A stretch of 64,000 nt of DNA from Orthonyx spaldingii (GCA_013397795.1 VZTJ01000300.1:1608476-1672475), one strand, 5' to 3'; positions 48,259 to 61,460 are shown, counted from the first letter of the stretch. Notes: a model not told the origin generated them from the sequence alone. Translations and numbers: made by a program.

Positions 48259-50649
48259 TTCTCAGTGCTCTCCCTCACGAGATATAACTTTGGGTTGAGT
48301 AAATGGGGCTGTGGCTCCTGCAGTGACTTTGCCCACAGTGAATGATGGCAGCATCCAGGGGAAATCAACAGCAGTGTCATATAGTCTCATTCCTTTATTA
48401 TTTATCTGTTCTGTTCTATCTCCCTGGTTCTGTGGCAAAAGAGAAGTACGTTTTCTTGCAGTGAAATCAAAGCATGAAACGTGCTGTGGTTCTGACTTCA
48501 GTCTGTATTGCCACAGCTCATATGAGTGGTGAGGGGAGGTATATTTGGGGGGAAAAGGGGAGCTGAAATAATCTTATTGAATTGCTTTTCTGGGAAGGTG
48601 CATAGGGCAGCCCTGGTTGCAGGGAAAACTTTGCTCCTTACCCCATCTCAACATCAGCCTTGCAAGGGAGCTGCAGCCTTGGAGCAGAGATAGAGATGGG
48701 CGCCTGCTGCAGGTCCACATGGGGCAGGGAGAAGAGATCCATGTTTAATAAGGCATTCAACCTTAGCCAGCCTCCTTCAGCTGTAAGGAAAGATCAGCAC
48801 TTCCACAAGTCATGGACCACGAAACGTGATCTCTCCTTGCCCTAGTGAAGCTATCTGGTTACCTTTCCTGAGGATGACTTGGACTGATGTTGCACTTTGC
48901 TAGATAGATGGGGCTGAGCTGACACCCCCTCACCCCTGCAAATGTTTAATGCCTCTTGACTAAGGGGAGTCACTTCTAAACTGCAGAAGATGTATGGCTG
49001 TAGGCTGAAACCAATGGATTTATTTCCAATTTATCCTGTAGGCATGGAGGCACTCCAGATTGTGTTTTCTGGTGGTAGGCAAAAGAAACCTCATTTATAT
49101 TTTCACCCTATTTTTCAAAACACTTTTGCATGATCCTATAGATATTTAAATCAATCTTTGAGCTAAAAAAAAAGTTCAATTTCTTTATAAATATTACTAG
49201 ATTGTTAAGGACATCAGATAGCAACAGGCCTAAAATCTCTCAGTAGAGGAAAAATGAATATACACTTGTGAAAATTAATGGTAATAATATGGTGTAATGG
49301 GATAGCTTCGCATTGTTTGTCTTTTAAAGACCTTTCAAATATTCATAAATTATGCTTAAACAACACAAGTAGCAGTTTGGATTCAATATGAAAACTGAAT
49401 TTCACTCAGATTCCTTTTTAATATTCTTCTATGACTGACTTTGCACTTGAGAAAGAAAGTGAATGTTTCTTCACCTTGTTTGTTTGTTTTGTTTTGGGGT
49501 TTTGTTGGGTGGTTGGTTGGGTTTGGGTTTTTTTTTGTTTTCTGAAATACTAATACCAACCAAAATTATGAACTTTTTTCATAAAACTTAACTCGAGACC
49601 CGGAAACTACGTCTTTGAGTAAATCACTGCTAAGGCGGGTCATTTCTTTGGTTAGAAGTTTGTTTTTCTCTGTTTTGAGGTATGTTTTGGTTTAGGGTTG
49701 TTTTCTGCTATCATAGTGAGCCATGGTTGAGGTGAAATGTTAATTATACTGCACTACAAGGCAGTTTCTTCAGTAAGGAATTCAGAGCCAAATGCAGGGA
49801 CTGTAGAGGGGGAGTAATCGGAGGCAGTATGGAGTCTGCCCTGGATGTCCTATTTACATGAGTCTGGCGGGGTAGGTGAGTTTAAGGATGGACCTGATGC
49901 ACATGTCATTCAAGCATGTTATTCATCCTATTTTATAGATTTTTAGGCAGTTAAGTTGCTGCATTAGAAAGAAAAGTAAATCCTTGCTGACACAAAAATA
50001 ACTGAACTGTGAAGCCTGAAAAAGAAACTGTTTTTCTTTATTCAATTTTTGACAACTTTAAGACTTTGAAATGCAAGCTCATCCTCACCCACAGCAGAGT
50101 ATAAATTAGACTAATCAAATCTGGTGCCCCTTGTTCTGTGGAAAAATGAGCAACTGAAGGCTTTTAATACAAAAGGGTTTAGGTGATATCAAAGCTTAAC
50201 TCAAAATAAATAAATATTTATATAAAATAAAAATTCTGTTGGAACCATTTCCTTTCAATAGGGCAAAAGACTTCACCTCTATATCCCTAGTAAATATTGC
50301 TAATCAAATACAAGTCAGCTACAGTTTCTCTTCTAATTTCCAGGATCACCTTGCATTACTTTTGTGGTAGGAATACCTGACATTTGGTGACTTCTCCCAT
50401 TCTCTCATGCTTATTTTCTGCCTTGTGCCATGTGGCTGCAGCATGAGCAACCTGTGAGTTTCTAGCACTTATCCTGACTATACAGACTGTATTCAACACT
50501 GCTTGTGAGCCTACCTGCCTTTAATAATATAGTACCTGGCATTTCTATGTGGTTTATGGGAAATTATAATATTTGTTGCCACAGTGGTGTTTTTTGCATG
50601 AACCTACACTTTGCATGCTCTTGGCTTGATGTACTGGGCTGAAGTGATA
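48259..50649. other. Intergenic, low-complexity stretch, no gene
   Basis: No supported gene. A T/G-rich low-complexity run lies at about 49476-49541 (TTTG and GGTT units). Confidence 0.55.
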
Positions 50650-50886
50650 AAGGTAATGAAAAGAGAGTAGATTCAGACTAGACATAAGGAAGAAATTTTT
50701 TACAATGAAAGTGATGAAACACAGGTTTCCCAGGGAGGTGGTAGATGCCTTATCCCTGAAAACATTCAAGGTCAGGTTGGTGGGACGTTGAGTAACCTGA
50801 TCTAGTTGAAAATGTCCCTGCTTACTGCAGTGGGGTTGTGCTAGATGTCCTTTAATACTCCCTTCCACCCAAAATGACTCTATGAG
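50650..50886 (+). mobile_element. CR1 LINE 3' fragment
   Basis: Plus orientation. It shows the CR1 3' features: AGGAAGAAATTTTTTACAAT, then CCAGGGAGGTGGTAGATGCC, and the terminal CCCTTCCACCCAAAATGACT and CTATGAG. It is diverged from the 35.5-kb copy and carries only the last 240 bp. Confidence 0.85.
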
Positions 50887-53800
50887 ATAGCAGGTCGAGC
50901 CTGTGGATAAGAAGAATTCCGTTTACATGCTTCATCATATCTTCAAACACTTCTATTTCTTAGGTGTTAATGAGAAAACAAACAATGCTATGAACCCAGA
51001 AACGGTTCCTTGCAGCTGCCATATTTGTTAAATCCTTGAGATCCCCTCGGTACTTGGATATTTCATGCTCCATGCAGTGCTACTTCCAGCCAGTGGTGTA
51101 GACCAAAGCATTTCTGAAGGTCTGACCAAAAAGAAACTTGGCAGTGGTGTGGCATGAGGAGCTGGGGGCTGAGGGGATGAAGTGTTTGCTCTAGATCAAG
51201 GCTTCACAGTGAACCCTGGTATGTAAAGATGGGGCTGGAGACAATTCATGGCAACCTTCTCCCCTTGAAGGAAAGACATGAGACAAGAATGAGAAGTTGC
51301 TATTTTTTTCTTTAATTAAAACTTCAGGTGTTAAAACTCTATTACATGTATTAGCCCTTCTGAACAGATCTCTAAAAAAGATCATTGTACCAGATTTAGC
51401 AATGCAAGGAGTAGCTAACAGACAAAGTGGTGAAAATGCGTATTTGGGGTTGTGGTTCTAGGGTTTTTAACTAAAATGGTGGCTTATGTCACGTAGCTGC
51501 TTGGCATGGAGGCAGGGAAGATAAAACAGACTACAAAAGCACCAAAGGTCCTGGTTTTACTGGGCCTGTACTGCATGTGCAGTTAGAAAAAACCCTGGCA
51601 GGACCAGAGGAGAAACTCCACAATACACATTTGGCTCATGAGTAGGGTGCTGTTACGGCTCATGACAATCCAGCTTCACCCAAGGAGTGGTGTAGTGTGC
51701 CATTAAAGTGGGTTTTATGCAACTGCTTGTGCTGTCAATGCTGCCAAGTGCTCCAGTTTCTGGATGTGTTCTGTGCTTCAGACCTGTACAGCAGTGCCCT
51801 AAGGGGCCTAAAAGCCCTCAATGTACATATCTTCCCGGATGGAGAGAAGGATCTTACTGTGGCTCTTGGCAAAAAACTTGTCAGGTTAACACTGCAAATG
51901 GTTAAAATGTTATCAATTTCAGTTTAGGTAATTTCTTAGTTAAACATGCCACCAAATTAAATATAGGCTATGCAGGACACCTTTAAAACCTTCATCTTCT
52001 TCCCACTGCCAAAGAACAGGGAAGAAACAGAAACAGTTTCTAAAGTGGGGTTTTCAACATTTCCTGGGTTTGTAGATCTTGATCTGGTTGTGCTTATAGT
52101 GACAAGCCCCTAGAGGCTTTCTTATTACAGAGTTGGCACAGTAAATTATTTCTACCTGTATTAATTATTTCTATGATCCAGTTCAAGGCTGTTATGAAAC
52201 AAAACACAAGTAGAAAGCCACAGTGTAGCCTAAAGAAGGACACAGAAATGGTTAAGGAAACCCTGACTCTAAAAGGAGGTTGTGCTTCCCTGTGCATTCT
52301 TGAAAAGCAGAAACTGTCATAAATAAACAAATAAATAAATTAAAAGCCCCAGACAAAACATCATCTAAAAGTATTACTGTAAGATTTAGTGGCCAACAGT
52401 TGCTCTTTTAAGAGATGTGTGCAGTTGAAGCATTTGCTTGCCCAGACAAGTAAAGTTCTTGGTTTCTGCTAGTATTAGATGGGTTGACTCCCTGCCACTA
52501 ATACCATTATTTATAGTGTGGCACAGGCAAAGTGACTTATTCCAACAGGCACCAAATAGGTGGGTAATATTTTTACACTCTGATGTTTCAGTGGCAAGTA
52601 ACCAAAGAGGACTCGCATTAGTCATGGTCATTTAAAAAAAAAAAATTAATGATCCTTCAACTCTTTTCTCTATTTCATCACTTATATAAGCAACACATTT
52701 TTGTGATTAGAGCGATAGGTTTTTTTCCTTCTAAAGATGTCACATAACTTTCAAAGAGTTCAGTGTTCAGCTTAACAGCTGCTCTTGCTTTTTTAAACCA
52801 GGGCTTCTTCATTCATAAGTAATGTAAGGGGAGTGTGTCTGTACAGCATCTGACAAAGTAGTCCCCTGACCTCTTACTGGATAGGTAGATGCCACCAGTA
52901 CTTAGATATACTTTGTTTTATACGTCTTGAAGAACCATTTTATATTGTTCCTCCATGAAGTGTTGAATGTTTGAAAGTCCCAAAAATCCCACACACAGCA
53001 CACAGACAGCAGAATAGACCAGTTACTATTGGGCTAAAACATTTACCCTTGGAGCTGTGCACTCAGCTTTGCTGCTGGCAGCATTTGTGCATTTGCCTTT
53101 GACACCTGGATGTGGTGAGGAGGGTAAATGCTGGGCATTGGAGGAACGAGCTGCTGTTAGTTTCAGGCTTTGAGCACTTACAAGAGAGAAATGGAAGGAA
53201 ATGGCAAACAAGCCAAAAAGTTTTTAAAAGCACAGTGGTGTGCCATTAAACCTGGCTTTAATTTATGCCTCAGTTATAGTCAGTAATAATGACACACGTT
53301 GCTATTTTCATGAGTGGGGTAGCAAAATGCATCAACTCAGGACAGTAATATCTAGAAAAAATCCTTTCCCATTTGTTATTGCTTGTATTTTTGCCTTTCT
53401 GAATTATCTCCAAGAAGAATACAAGTTTTAAACTGAGATATTTTGAATTTGAGCAGGACAGGCAGTGTTACATGTGTGTAACAACTTTTTTCACATCTTC
53501 ATTTTAGTACACAAGTGTTTTAGCAACCTGGAGTTACATCAGTTCTTTCGTCCTCTGCCTTTGTGAACAGGTTTCCTGACTCTCTTCAGAGTGTTAGACA
53601 TCATCTAAACTTTTCAGAAGAGGAATAAGCACCCCAGGAAGTGATGTCCCTCACTTCTGAAGTGGCTGTATAATTTTCAGGTCTGTTCTTTCACTAGTTC
53701 ACAGTTTAGGTTCTAAATGGGAGTAAAAGTCTTTACTGAGCGATGGGACTAGCCTTCCCTCTTATTCTGGATTGTACATGAACATATTTGCTAAATATCA

Positions 53801-55827
53801 GTTGAGCCATGGCAATGTCAATGCTTCTCAACAATGTACCAAAATTTGCCTAGTCCACTTTTTTTTCCTTTTTATTATTTTTAAGATGGGGAACGTTATC
53901 ATGCAAAGATAAAATCCAGCTAAATTATTTTTGCATCTTATGGCTACGGCTATATCTAAGGGCAAATGCTCAGCTGGTGTCTCGCTACAGTTCTGCATTT
54001 TCCAGTGGATTTCTGACAACTTACCCCAGTGAAGGGCCTGCCCTTTCCTCCACAATTATCAAGTTACATTGACCAAGCATTCTGCCTGCAACAGAAAGGT
54101 GCAGCAAATTATGATTAGTAACATCAGCAGAATACCAGCTCTGAAAAAAGCTTCAGTTATATTTTTATGATTTATTTACAGTGAATAAGAAATGCATTTA
54201 ATTGGGTATTTTAGTATACCCATTAAGAAAATTAGTAGGCTAGTGTAAAGACTGCTTGCACTGTTTAGCATGGGCTGAGTGTACCAATAACTCGTGACAC
54301 AGGGAGCTAAAACTGTGTATTAAATCAGGAAAAATGATCCAAGAAGCTGGAGGAAAAGACGAAAAAAACTCCAACAAACAAACAAATCCCCAAATCAATC
54401 AAACAATCAAAACCCAACAAACTCACCAATCTGATTTGGTGCCTGCCTTGAGCTTGAGATGGTCTCTTCCTAAAGCTTATTACATAAGTAAAGTGCACAG
54501 GAGCTTAGGGAAGAGGTGCCTTTGGGATGTCACGGAAAAGGGAAGAGGGGAAAGGGATCCTTTGGGGTATCAGGGTCTTGGTCACTTCCTTTTTGGCTGT
54601 CTCTGCCTTCAGGCAGACAGGAGACGTCCCACTCTCCAGGCACTGTGGAAATGCTATTGATGAGGGGGTAAAAGTCTGTTGCTTTGGGGCACTTGAGTGT
54701 GGGTTTGTCACCACTGAGCAAACCACTTTTTCCTTCTTGGTCCTGGTGTGCCTAACGCAGACTGCCATTGGTTGCACTGTCTGTGGTGTTCTTGGGGTAG
54801 GGAAAATTGTTAGTGGGGAACTCAGCAGACAAAAGCTTTAAGCACTTCACAGTACAGGGTTTTTCCACTGCTAATGTGGGGTGATGCATGTAACATGACA
54901 AACAATCACAGATGTTATTCTTCCGTTCTCCATGTTCTTAGTGGAGTTTAACTTCTCTAGATGGAATCCTGTATCTTTTAGCATTTGACTAAAGCCAAAT
55001 CAATGAGACTTCCTGGTCCTAGTTTTTGTGTTAGGAAGGGAAGGGCTGGGCTGTATGTTTGCAGATATTTGTGACAGTGCGTTTTCTCCTCAGTGTCTTC
55101 TCTGCCTTGTATAAACCCTCTGGCTGCGATGCCAATCACATGTTGTTGTTGAGTGGGCTGCTTTTGTGTGCATAACAACAGATCTGAGAATACAGGCCCG
55201 AAAACTCATCTCTACAACAGCCTTTGAGCAACAGATAAAACTCTGTGTGACTGTTGCCGTGGGTAGATGTATTTTGTTTCATTTTTTTGAGCGAGTTGTA
55301 AGCTACACAATTTTTACCAGCTTACAACTTGAGAGCAATTTCCAGAGTTCAGTTTATAAGCCTCTGGGAGGGTTTTGCAGTAGCTTTTTTTTGGGGGGGG
55401 GAGGGGGTTGGGGAGGGAGAGATTAGGCATTTCAGCTATGATAGGACTGAATTTCATGCTCCTCTAGTATCAGACATTGCCACCTAAAATAGTTCCACCC
55501 TGCTGTGGGCCGAGCCCGTTTCCCTTTCACCGCAGTGGACAGCAGCTCGTTGGGAGAAGGGCAGTGCAGGGGCATGCCTGAGCTGCTCAGGAAAAATCCA
55601 CTCACACAGCCATCTGCAGATGAAAGTCAGGGATTGCAGATGAAATTTAGGGATTACTCACCAGAAAGATCAGTTGATAACATTTAATAGCATCTCTGGT
55701 AGGGTCTTTGACAGAGAAACCTCATGCTTTCAGCTAATCTTTCCTGACTAGGTATTTCTAGCCAAAGCAGTTTCTAATAGGAATTTGAGTTGTTCCTTTT
55801 AGGTTTTTCCTTAAATACTTAACAGTC
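50887..55827. other. Intergenic, no gene seen
   Basis: Short chance frames only. An A/C-rich low-complexity stretch lies at 54360-54425, and a G-rich run at 55393-55418. I recognise no transposon. Confidence 0.55.
55393..55418 (+). other. G-quadruplex-type G-run
   Basis: A T run leads into GGGGGGGGGAGGGGG, TT, GGGG, A, GGG: at least four G-tracts of three or more within 26 bp. This is a textbook G4-capable motif on the plus strand. Confidence 0.7.
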
Positions 55828-56480
55828 ATCATAGAATGGCTGGGGTTGGAAAGGACCTTAAAGATCATTTAGTTTCAACCCCTTTCCATGGGCAGGGACA
55901 CTTTTCACCAGGTCAGGTTGCCCAGAGCCCCAGCCAACCTGGCCTTGGGCACTGTGGATGGGGCATCCACAGCTTCTCTGGGCAACCTGTACCAGTGCCT
56001 CATACTACCTAAATTCTTTACCCTCACAGTAAAGAATTTCTCCCTAATACCTAGTCTAAACCTACTCTCTTTCTGTTTGAAGCCATTCCCACTTGTCCTG
56101 TCACTACATGCTCTCATAAATAGTCCCTCTCTATCTTACTTATAGATTCCCTTTAGGTACTGGAAGGCCACAATTAAGTCATCCCAAAGCCTTCTCTTTT
56201 CCAAGCTGAACATTCCCAACTCTCTCAGTCTCTCCTCACATGAGAGGTGCTTCATCCCTCTGATCACCTTGGGGGCCTCCAGTGGAGATGCTCCAGCAGG
56301 TCCATGCCTTTCCTGTGCTGGGGACCCTGGAGCTGGATGCAGCACTGCAGGTGGGGTGTCAGGAACAGAGGACCAGAAGGAGTAGAGGGGCAGAATCCCC
56401 TCCCTTGCCCTGCTGGCCACACTGCTTTGGATGCAGGCCAGGACACGTTTGGCTCTCTGGGCTGTGAGCACAGATATTCA
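55828..56480 (-). mobile_element. CR1 LINE, 5'-truncated copy, minus strand
   Basis: It starts with TCATCATAGAATGGCTGGGG, the reverse complement of the CR1 3' end. The minus-strand frame over 56471-56136 (LTAQRAKR, IRGMKHLSCEERLRELG, FQYLKGIYK) matches the same region of the plus-strand copy at 35.85-36.15 kb, so both are from related CR1 subfamilies. Confidence 0.9.
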
Positions 56481-59400
56481 AATGTATGTGCTGGCAAATC
56501 TTGGTACAATGGGATGTCCCCAGAGTACACTGTCAGGTGGAAATAGTTGTCACCAGTTCGTGCACCTCAGCAGAGCTCGAGTAATTCCTGCAGAGGGAGG
56601 CTTTGCTTTACTGCTGTGGGTGTTGCTTTAGGGGAAGGTGTCCTGCACGTGGTAAGTGCTAAGCAGGGGTGGCTGTACCTGCTGTCCTTGCAGGACAGAG
56701 CTGCTCCATTCCCCTGGACAGGTTGTCACCTAACAAACATGGATAATTTTCAGCACTGACTCCAAACTGACCACAGTGAAGAGAGCGAGCTGGAGATGTG
56801 TGGCATTACTTTCCATGTGCAGGAGTGGAAACACAGCATCCTCCAGCTTGTGCTAACCTGGTTGGATGAACTGAGTTAGAAATAAGACATGAACGTGGAT
56901 GTGGGCACAGCCTGGTAGTTTTGACACACATATGCAATTCTCAAAATGTATTGACTTTGGAGACAAGATTCTTGTACGCTGAAACAATGCCACTCTGGAT
57001 TTTGGCGTGTCTCAAAATTTTACTGCTTTCTTTTCCCCTTCTAAAATATTCTGTGCAGTGTCAGATAAAGATATGAGAAAGCAGGAGGCGGGCGGTAAGG
57101 ATGGTAGGGAGCAGAAAAGAGAAAATAAAAGTGAAGTTAGACACATTTCAGAGCTGAGCAGCACCCCCAATATTGTATTTAAACCCTGTGCATATAACTG
57201 ATGACAAAAAAAAGGATAGTTGTTTTATTCAGCTTAAAGGGGACTAAAATATCTGAGTATTTTTAATGCAGATTTTTTCTTAAAAAATTGCTGAAACTGT
57301 AGAACTACCACAAAATGAACTGCTTCAAACTCACTCATAATGGCACAGCACTTCCAGTATATTCTGTGGAAGCTGGATAAAGGTAGAGGTTTTGTACCTG
57401 GTGAAAGTTATCCAGGCTCAGAGCAGTACGTGGCAAGCAGTTAAAGAGGCTCCACCTGTTTCTACTGATTTCAGGATGACCACTAGCCCAGTGTTGCACA
57501 TGATGCATAATCCTTCTCTGCGTGAATAGATCCTCCACTTCTGTGGGTCTTTTCCCTCTAAAACAGACCCAGCCACATCTTATTGTCAGATGAAGACTGA
57601 AAAGGAAGATGAGTGCTGCCCCAAAGCTGATGCATTCCAGGTTTATTTCAGGACTACAAGCTGGAGCTGGGATAGCACCCAGGGTTGTGACTGAGTGTGG
57701 CCAGGGGTGTGCAGGGAGCTCCTGGCAGTGGCAGCCAGTGATGGGGAGCACCTTGTGACACCAGAGGTACCCAAGGAGTGCACGTGGAAAGACATAACCA
57801 TTCAAAGAAAAAGGAATGTAGCTACAAACCTACACTGTGAAGAAATTGTTGTAGGAAGATTGTATCTGATTTAATTATATGCACTTGGTTGGATGCAAAT
57901 GTATTTAAAAAAAAAGTAAACCTCAGTAATTGAGAGTCAGGCTGCAAATATGAATATCCTCATTACTGTAGACAGCTGCATCTAATAAACTAAAGTTCCA
58001 GGTATGAATTTGCTACAAATTTTTGCTGTACAAATGCATAAAGGGGTTTCATTTCTTCTTAAATGGAAATTAGCTAGTTTTCAATCTAATATATATGACT
58101 TTTGCTGCTCTAGTCTCTATCAAAGATCAAGGCACCATTTCTGTAGGTGCTAAAGAGGTTGCTACGAAGAATATTATTGTAGAGGCCTTACAATGTCAAG
58201 GTGGTGGTTGAAAATGAAACACAACCCATTTTTTCCTCTTCTTCATCAAAACCCCAGCCAAAACAATGGCTAGGTAATGTACTATGGATAGGTAACTTAA
58301 GAGGCACAAACAAATTGCCTGTGCCAATACTGATGCCTTAGCTGCTGTGAAATGGAGAGGAAGAATAATTTATTTAAATCCAAATATGCCTTTGGTGTTG
58401 GCTTCAAGTCCCTGCTCCATGGTGGAGAATCATATGTTTCACATTGACTTTCCATATCACACTATCTGTACTGTGGTTTCCTACTTTTATTTAATGAACC
58501 AGCCTCTCGCCTTTGAGAGTCTTGCATGAGTTTTTAGTTTGGTACCAGGACTGTAAGTGGGTCTTACAGGGGTTGTTTTTGGAGTGTTTAGCCAAACTCC
58601 AGTAGAATTGAAATAAGCATTCCAGTGACAGGGTTGGCTTCTTAAGCACAGAATGCCTGGCACCGAGAACACCAGCTATGACACTGCTTCTAATTCTTCA
58701 CACTGCCCTTTTGACATATAACTTTTTCTGTATCAGTCTTTGAGGATGAAAAAACAAAGCCTTGTTGTGAAGGTGACTGCACAACCACAGAGAGCAGTGG
58801 TTTCAGCAAGCTGCTGGCTGGCTCAGCGAAGGGAGAAAACCTTCAAGTAATGTTTGCTGCTGTTGTTGGTGACATTATCAAATTTCCCAGTGCAAATACC
58901 TTTGAGAGGAGCAAGCCTTCAGTTTTTCTTCTTAGGATCATTTAATGAGTCATTATTTACTTTTGTCACATAGCAATACAGGACTTGATTTCTGGGAAAA
59001 AACTGAAACTCTGCCAAGGTTGTTGCTGAACAGAAGCTGCATATTTACCATAACAAAGTTTAAGCTCATCACATGTGAAATTTCCAGATATAACTTTCAT
59101 TGTGGTTTCATATTTTCCACTACGTTCCTGAGGGACAGCAGCTCCTTTCAGATAAGGTCTGCTCAGTAACGAACTTGAAAGCAGTTTCTACTTGGAAAGG
59201 AGAAATCTATTAACAACACAGGAAAAGTACCCTAAAGAGTCAGGACATAAAGCTGGGAGCATTTCAGTTTGGGTTATGGCAGCAGGAATTTTAGGATGTA
59301 CAGTGTGGGGAGTCTGTGCATTGGTGCCCTCCTGCCACAGGCTGGGATAGGGTGTGCTCCCAGATTGTGGCCTTGGGCTTTGGTTTCACTACAACTCTTC

Positions 59401-59980
59401 AAGCCAAGTAGCTTCAAAGGTCTGCCTTGCTGTTGTCCTGATGGGGTGTGAAGAGCCCTGGGGGAAGAAACTCAAGAAACTCACTTTTGCTTGCTTTAAT
59501 CTTCACTGATCTCTTTCCCCCACAAGGTGGATTTTGGTTTGGGTTTTCTTCTTTTTTTTTTTTTATGCTAGCTGACAAAGCACATGGGCTAAGCAAGTTT
59601 ACAGGGTGTTTTCCAGCTTAATAAGAGTAGGGTGGATCACACTGTGCCCAGTCAAGCCCTGGAGTGATGGGAATCAAATGTTCCTGTTGTCTTAGTCACA
59701 CCATGGATCAGATGAAAAGGAGACCCTTCTATCTTCCTGGGCAAGAGTAAATTCTAATCCCCAGAAGGTGTCCTTGCAAGGCTGCAGTGCCAGAGCTGTA
59801 GGAGAAATAGGCAAAAGGAAGAACTGAGATGTTTTCTCCAGATTAGCCTGGACAGTTTACTACAGTGGTTTAGGAAGAAGCAGGGAGCAAATTCTACCAC
59901 TGGGATAGTACGTGAAGTTTGCTTCTGTACCTTCCTTGGCCATGCACTTGTCAGGAACTGCACATGTACAGACCCGCGAT
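56481..59980. other. Intergenic, no gene seen
   Basis: Only chance frames, including a 156-codon minus-strand frame at 57335-57805 without family features. No repeat was recognised apart from short T-runs near 59548. Confidence 0.5.
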
Positions 59981-59984
59981 TCTG

Positions 59985-60060
59985 CATGACTGCAGTGCCA
60001 GGTTCCATCTGCTATAAATACAGGCAGCTTCAGCAAAGCTGCTGTGATTTATGCCAGTCA
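59985..60060. promoter_or_regulatory. E-box plus MEF2-like/TATA-like site; candidate proximal enhancer
   Basis: CATCTG at 60006 runs directly into CTATAAATAC (60012-60021), one base from a MEF2 site and also a perfect TATA-box-like TATAAATA. This pairing suits a muscle regulatory element, such as the MYOD1 distal regulatory region known from mammals, or a minimal promoter. Support is only the two motifs and their distance to the 45.5-kb block. Confidence 0.2.
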
Positions 60061-60266
60061 GGGACTTGGCCAAGGTGCCAGGCTAAAACACTGATACAAG
60101 GAAGTCTCTCTGACTTTTACTTTCAAATACTCTAATTTCAGCAGCTCTGCATCCGTGTTAGTGCTGCCTCTTTATCTTCCCCGCTCCTTCCTGTCCCGCT
60201 GGTCTTGGACATTTTTGTTTGTCCTTTGCAGTTGTATCAAATTGGATCAAAACAGAGGTGTTGGAG

Positions 60267-60305
60267 TTTGCTTTGCTTTGCTTTGCTTTGCTTTGCTTTG
60301 CTTTG
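60267..60305 (+). repeat. (TTTGC)n pentanucleotide microsatellite
   Basis: Nearly eight perfect units of TTTGC (AAAGC on the other strand), 39 bp. It is uninterrupted, so likely to vary in length between individuals. Confidence 0.95.
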
Positions 60306-61460
60306 ATGGGCTTTCTTAATGTTTGCTTGTTCAGGATTTGTTGTTGTTGGGTTGTTGGGTTTTTTTGTCCCTGACTTTCTTTTGCTTTTGAGTGTCTGCT
60401 CCAATGGAAATATAATAAGTTTTGGCTTGACCACTGAGGTGTGAACTGACAGTAGTCTGTTCTTAGGATTTCTCTTAATCAAAATAGTAATCGATACCTT
60501 GCAGCACAAGACTATGAGAAACTTGCAGCAGCTTTCTTTACAATAGATCTCACTGAGCAGTCAGCAATCCTGTACGTGTGTCTCCCCAGTTCTTGGACTG
60601 CTTGGTTGCAAGCTGAGGGTCACCCGTAGCATCAGCTCTATTACATTTTACCACTGGGGCTGTGCCAAGTCTTACACGAAAAACATGGAGTAAAAATCAC
60701 TTTTCATAAAGGGAAACTGCTGAAATTTGCAAGCAGAAAAGGGAGGAAGGAAGTTGGAGTCATGGTATGCTTAAAAGGATGCTTCTCAGCCAAAGACTGC
60801 AGTCCCAAGTGTCATCAAGAAATCTTGACAATTTCCCAAAACCCATTTTCATTCAGGAAGTTTGTGATTAATAGAATTAAGCTCTAATCATGCAAAGCAT
60901 AGGAAACTATGTGAGAATACCCACCTTTTATGGCATGGCATTTGTTGGCACCCTCAGCTTGGTTGTAGCAGACAAGATTAAAGGATTAGTAAGTAAGCCA
61001 GATAGTGAAACTGCTGCTGCTAAAGTTGTATTTTGCCAGTATATTGATTACAGAGGATTTTTAAAGCCTTCAGAACAATGTCCTGTATCCTTATTTCTAT
61101 GTTAGCTTGTAACTGTATATCTTTAATGAAGTGAGGAGCTTAGTTCATAAGGTAAGTGTGAGGTGTTCTTTTGCAGACATGTAATCAGTTTGGTCCATTC
61201 CTTTAGCTGTCTGTGTAGTTTTCGTTCTTTTTCTTTTTTTCCTACAAAGTTTTCTGTGAAAGAGAAGCAGAATTTTGACAATGTTGACACAAGTAGGGAA
61301 ACCCATGCTGAGGTCTGGTCTTATACTGAGACAACAGCAAACTTCAGTCTCCTTTGGAGGATGCTGGCCATACCTGATACTGTCGACCAGCCAGGCAATT
61401 TCTTTTCTGGAAGATGTTCCAGAACAAAGCCCTAAGGCCTGTTCTCCAAATCCCTGCTTA
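60306..61460. other. Intergenic, one short open frame of unknown meaning
   Basis: A 71-codon plus-strand frame at 60890-61105 (starting MQSIGNYVRIPTFYGMAFVG) has a hydrophobic stretch and an acidic-basic tail. I do not recognise it. No splice site, Kozak-type context or poly-A tail marks it as a gene or retrocopy. Confidence 0.4.

Noticed and set aside
48081..48380. Minus-strand frame with Ser-rich peptide repeats
   Set aside because: The repeat is a 36-bp minisatellite whose unit is a multiple of three; nothing else suggests coding.
56136..56471. Minus-strand 111-codon frame as a gene
   Set aside because: It is the decayed coding region of a CR1 element, matching the plus-strand copy at 35.8-36.1 kb.
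57335..57805. 156-codon minus-strand frame as a gene
   Set aside because: No domain, no splice signals and mixed composition; it is most likely chance in moderately GC-rich DNA.
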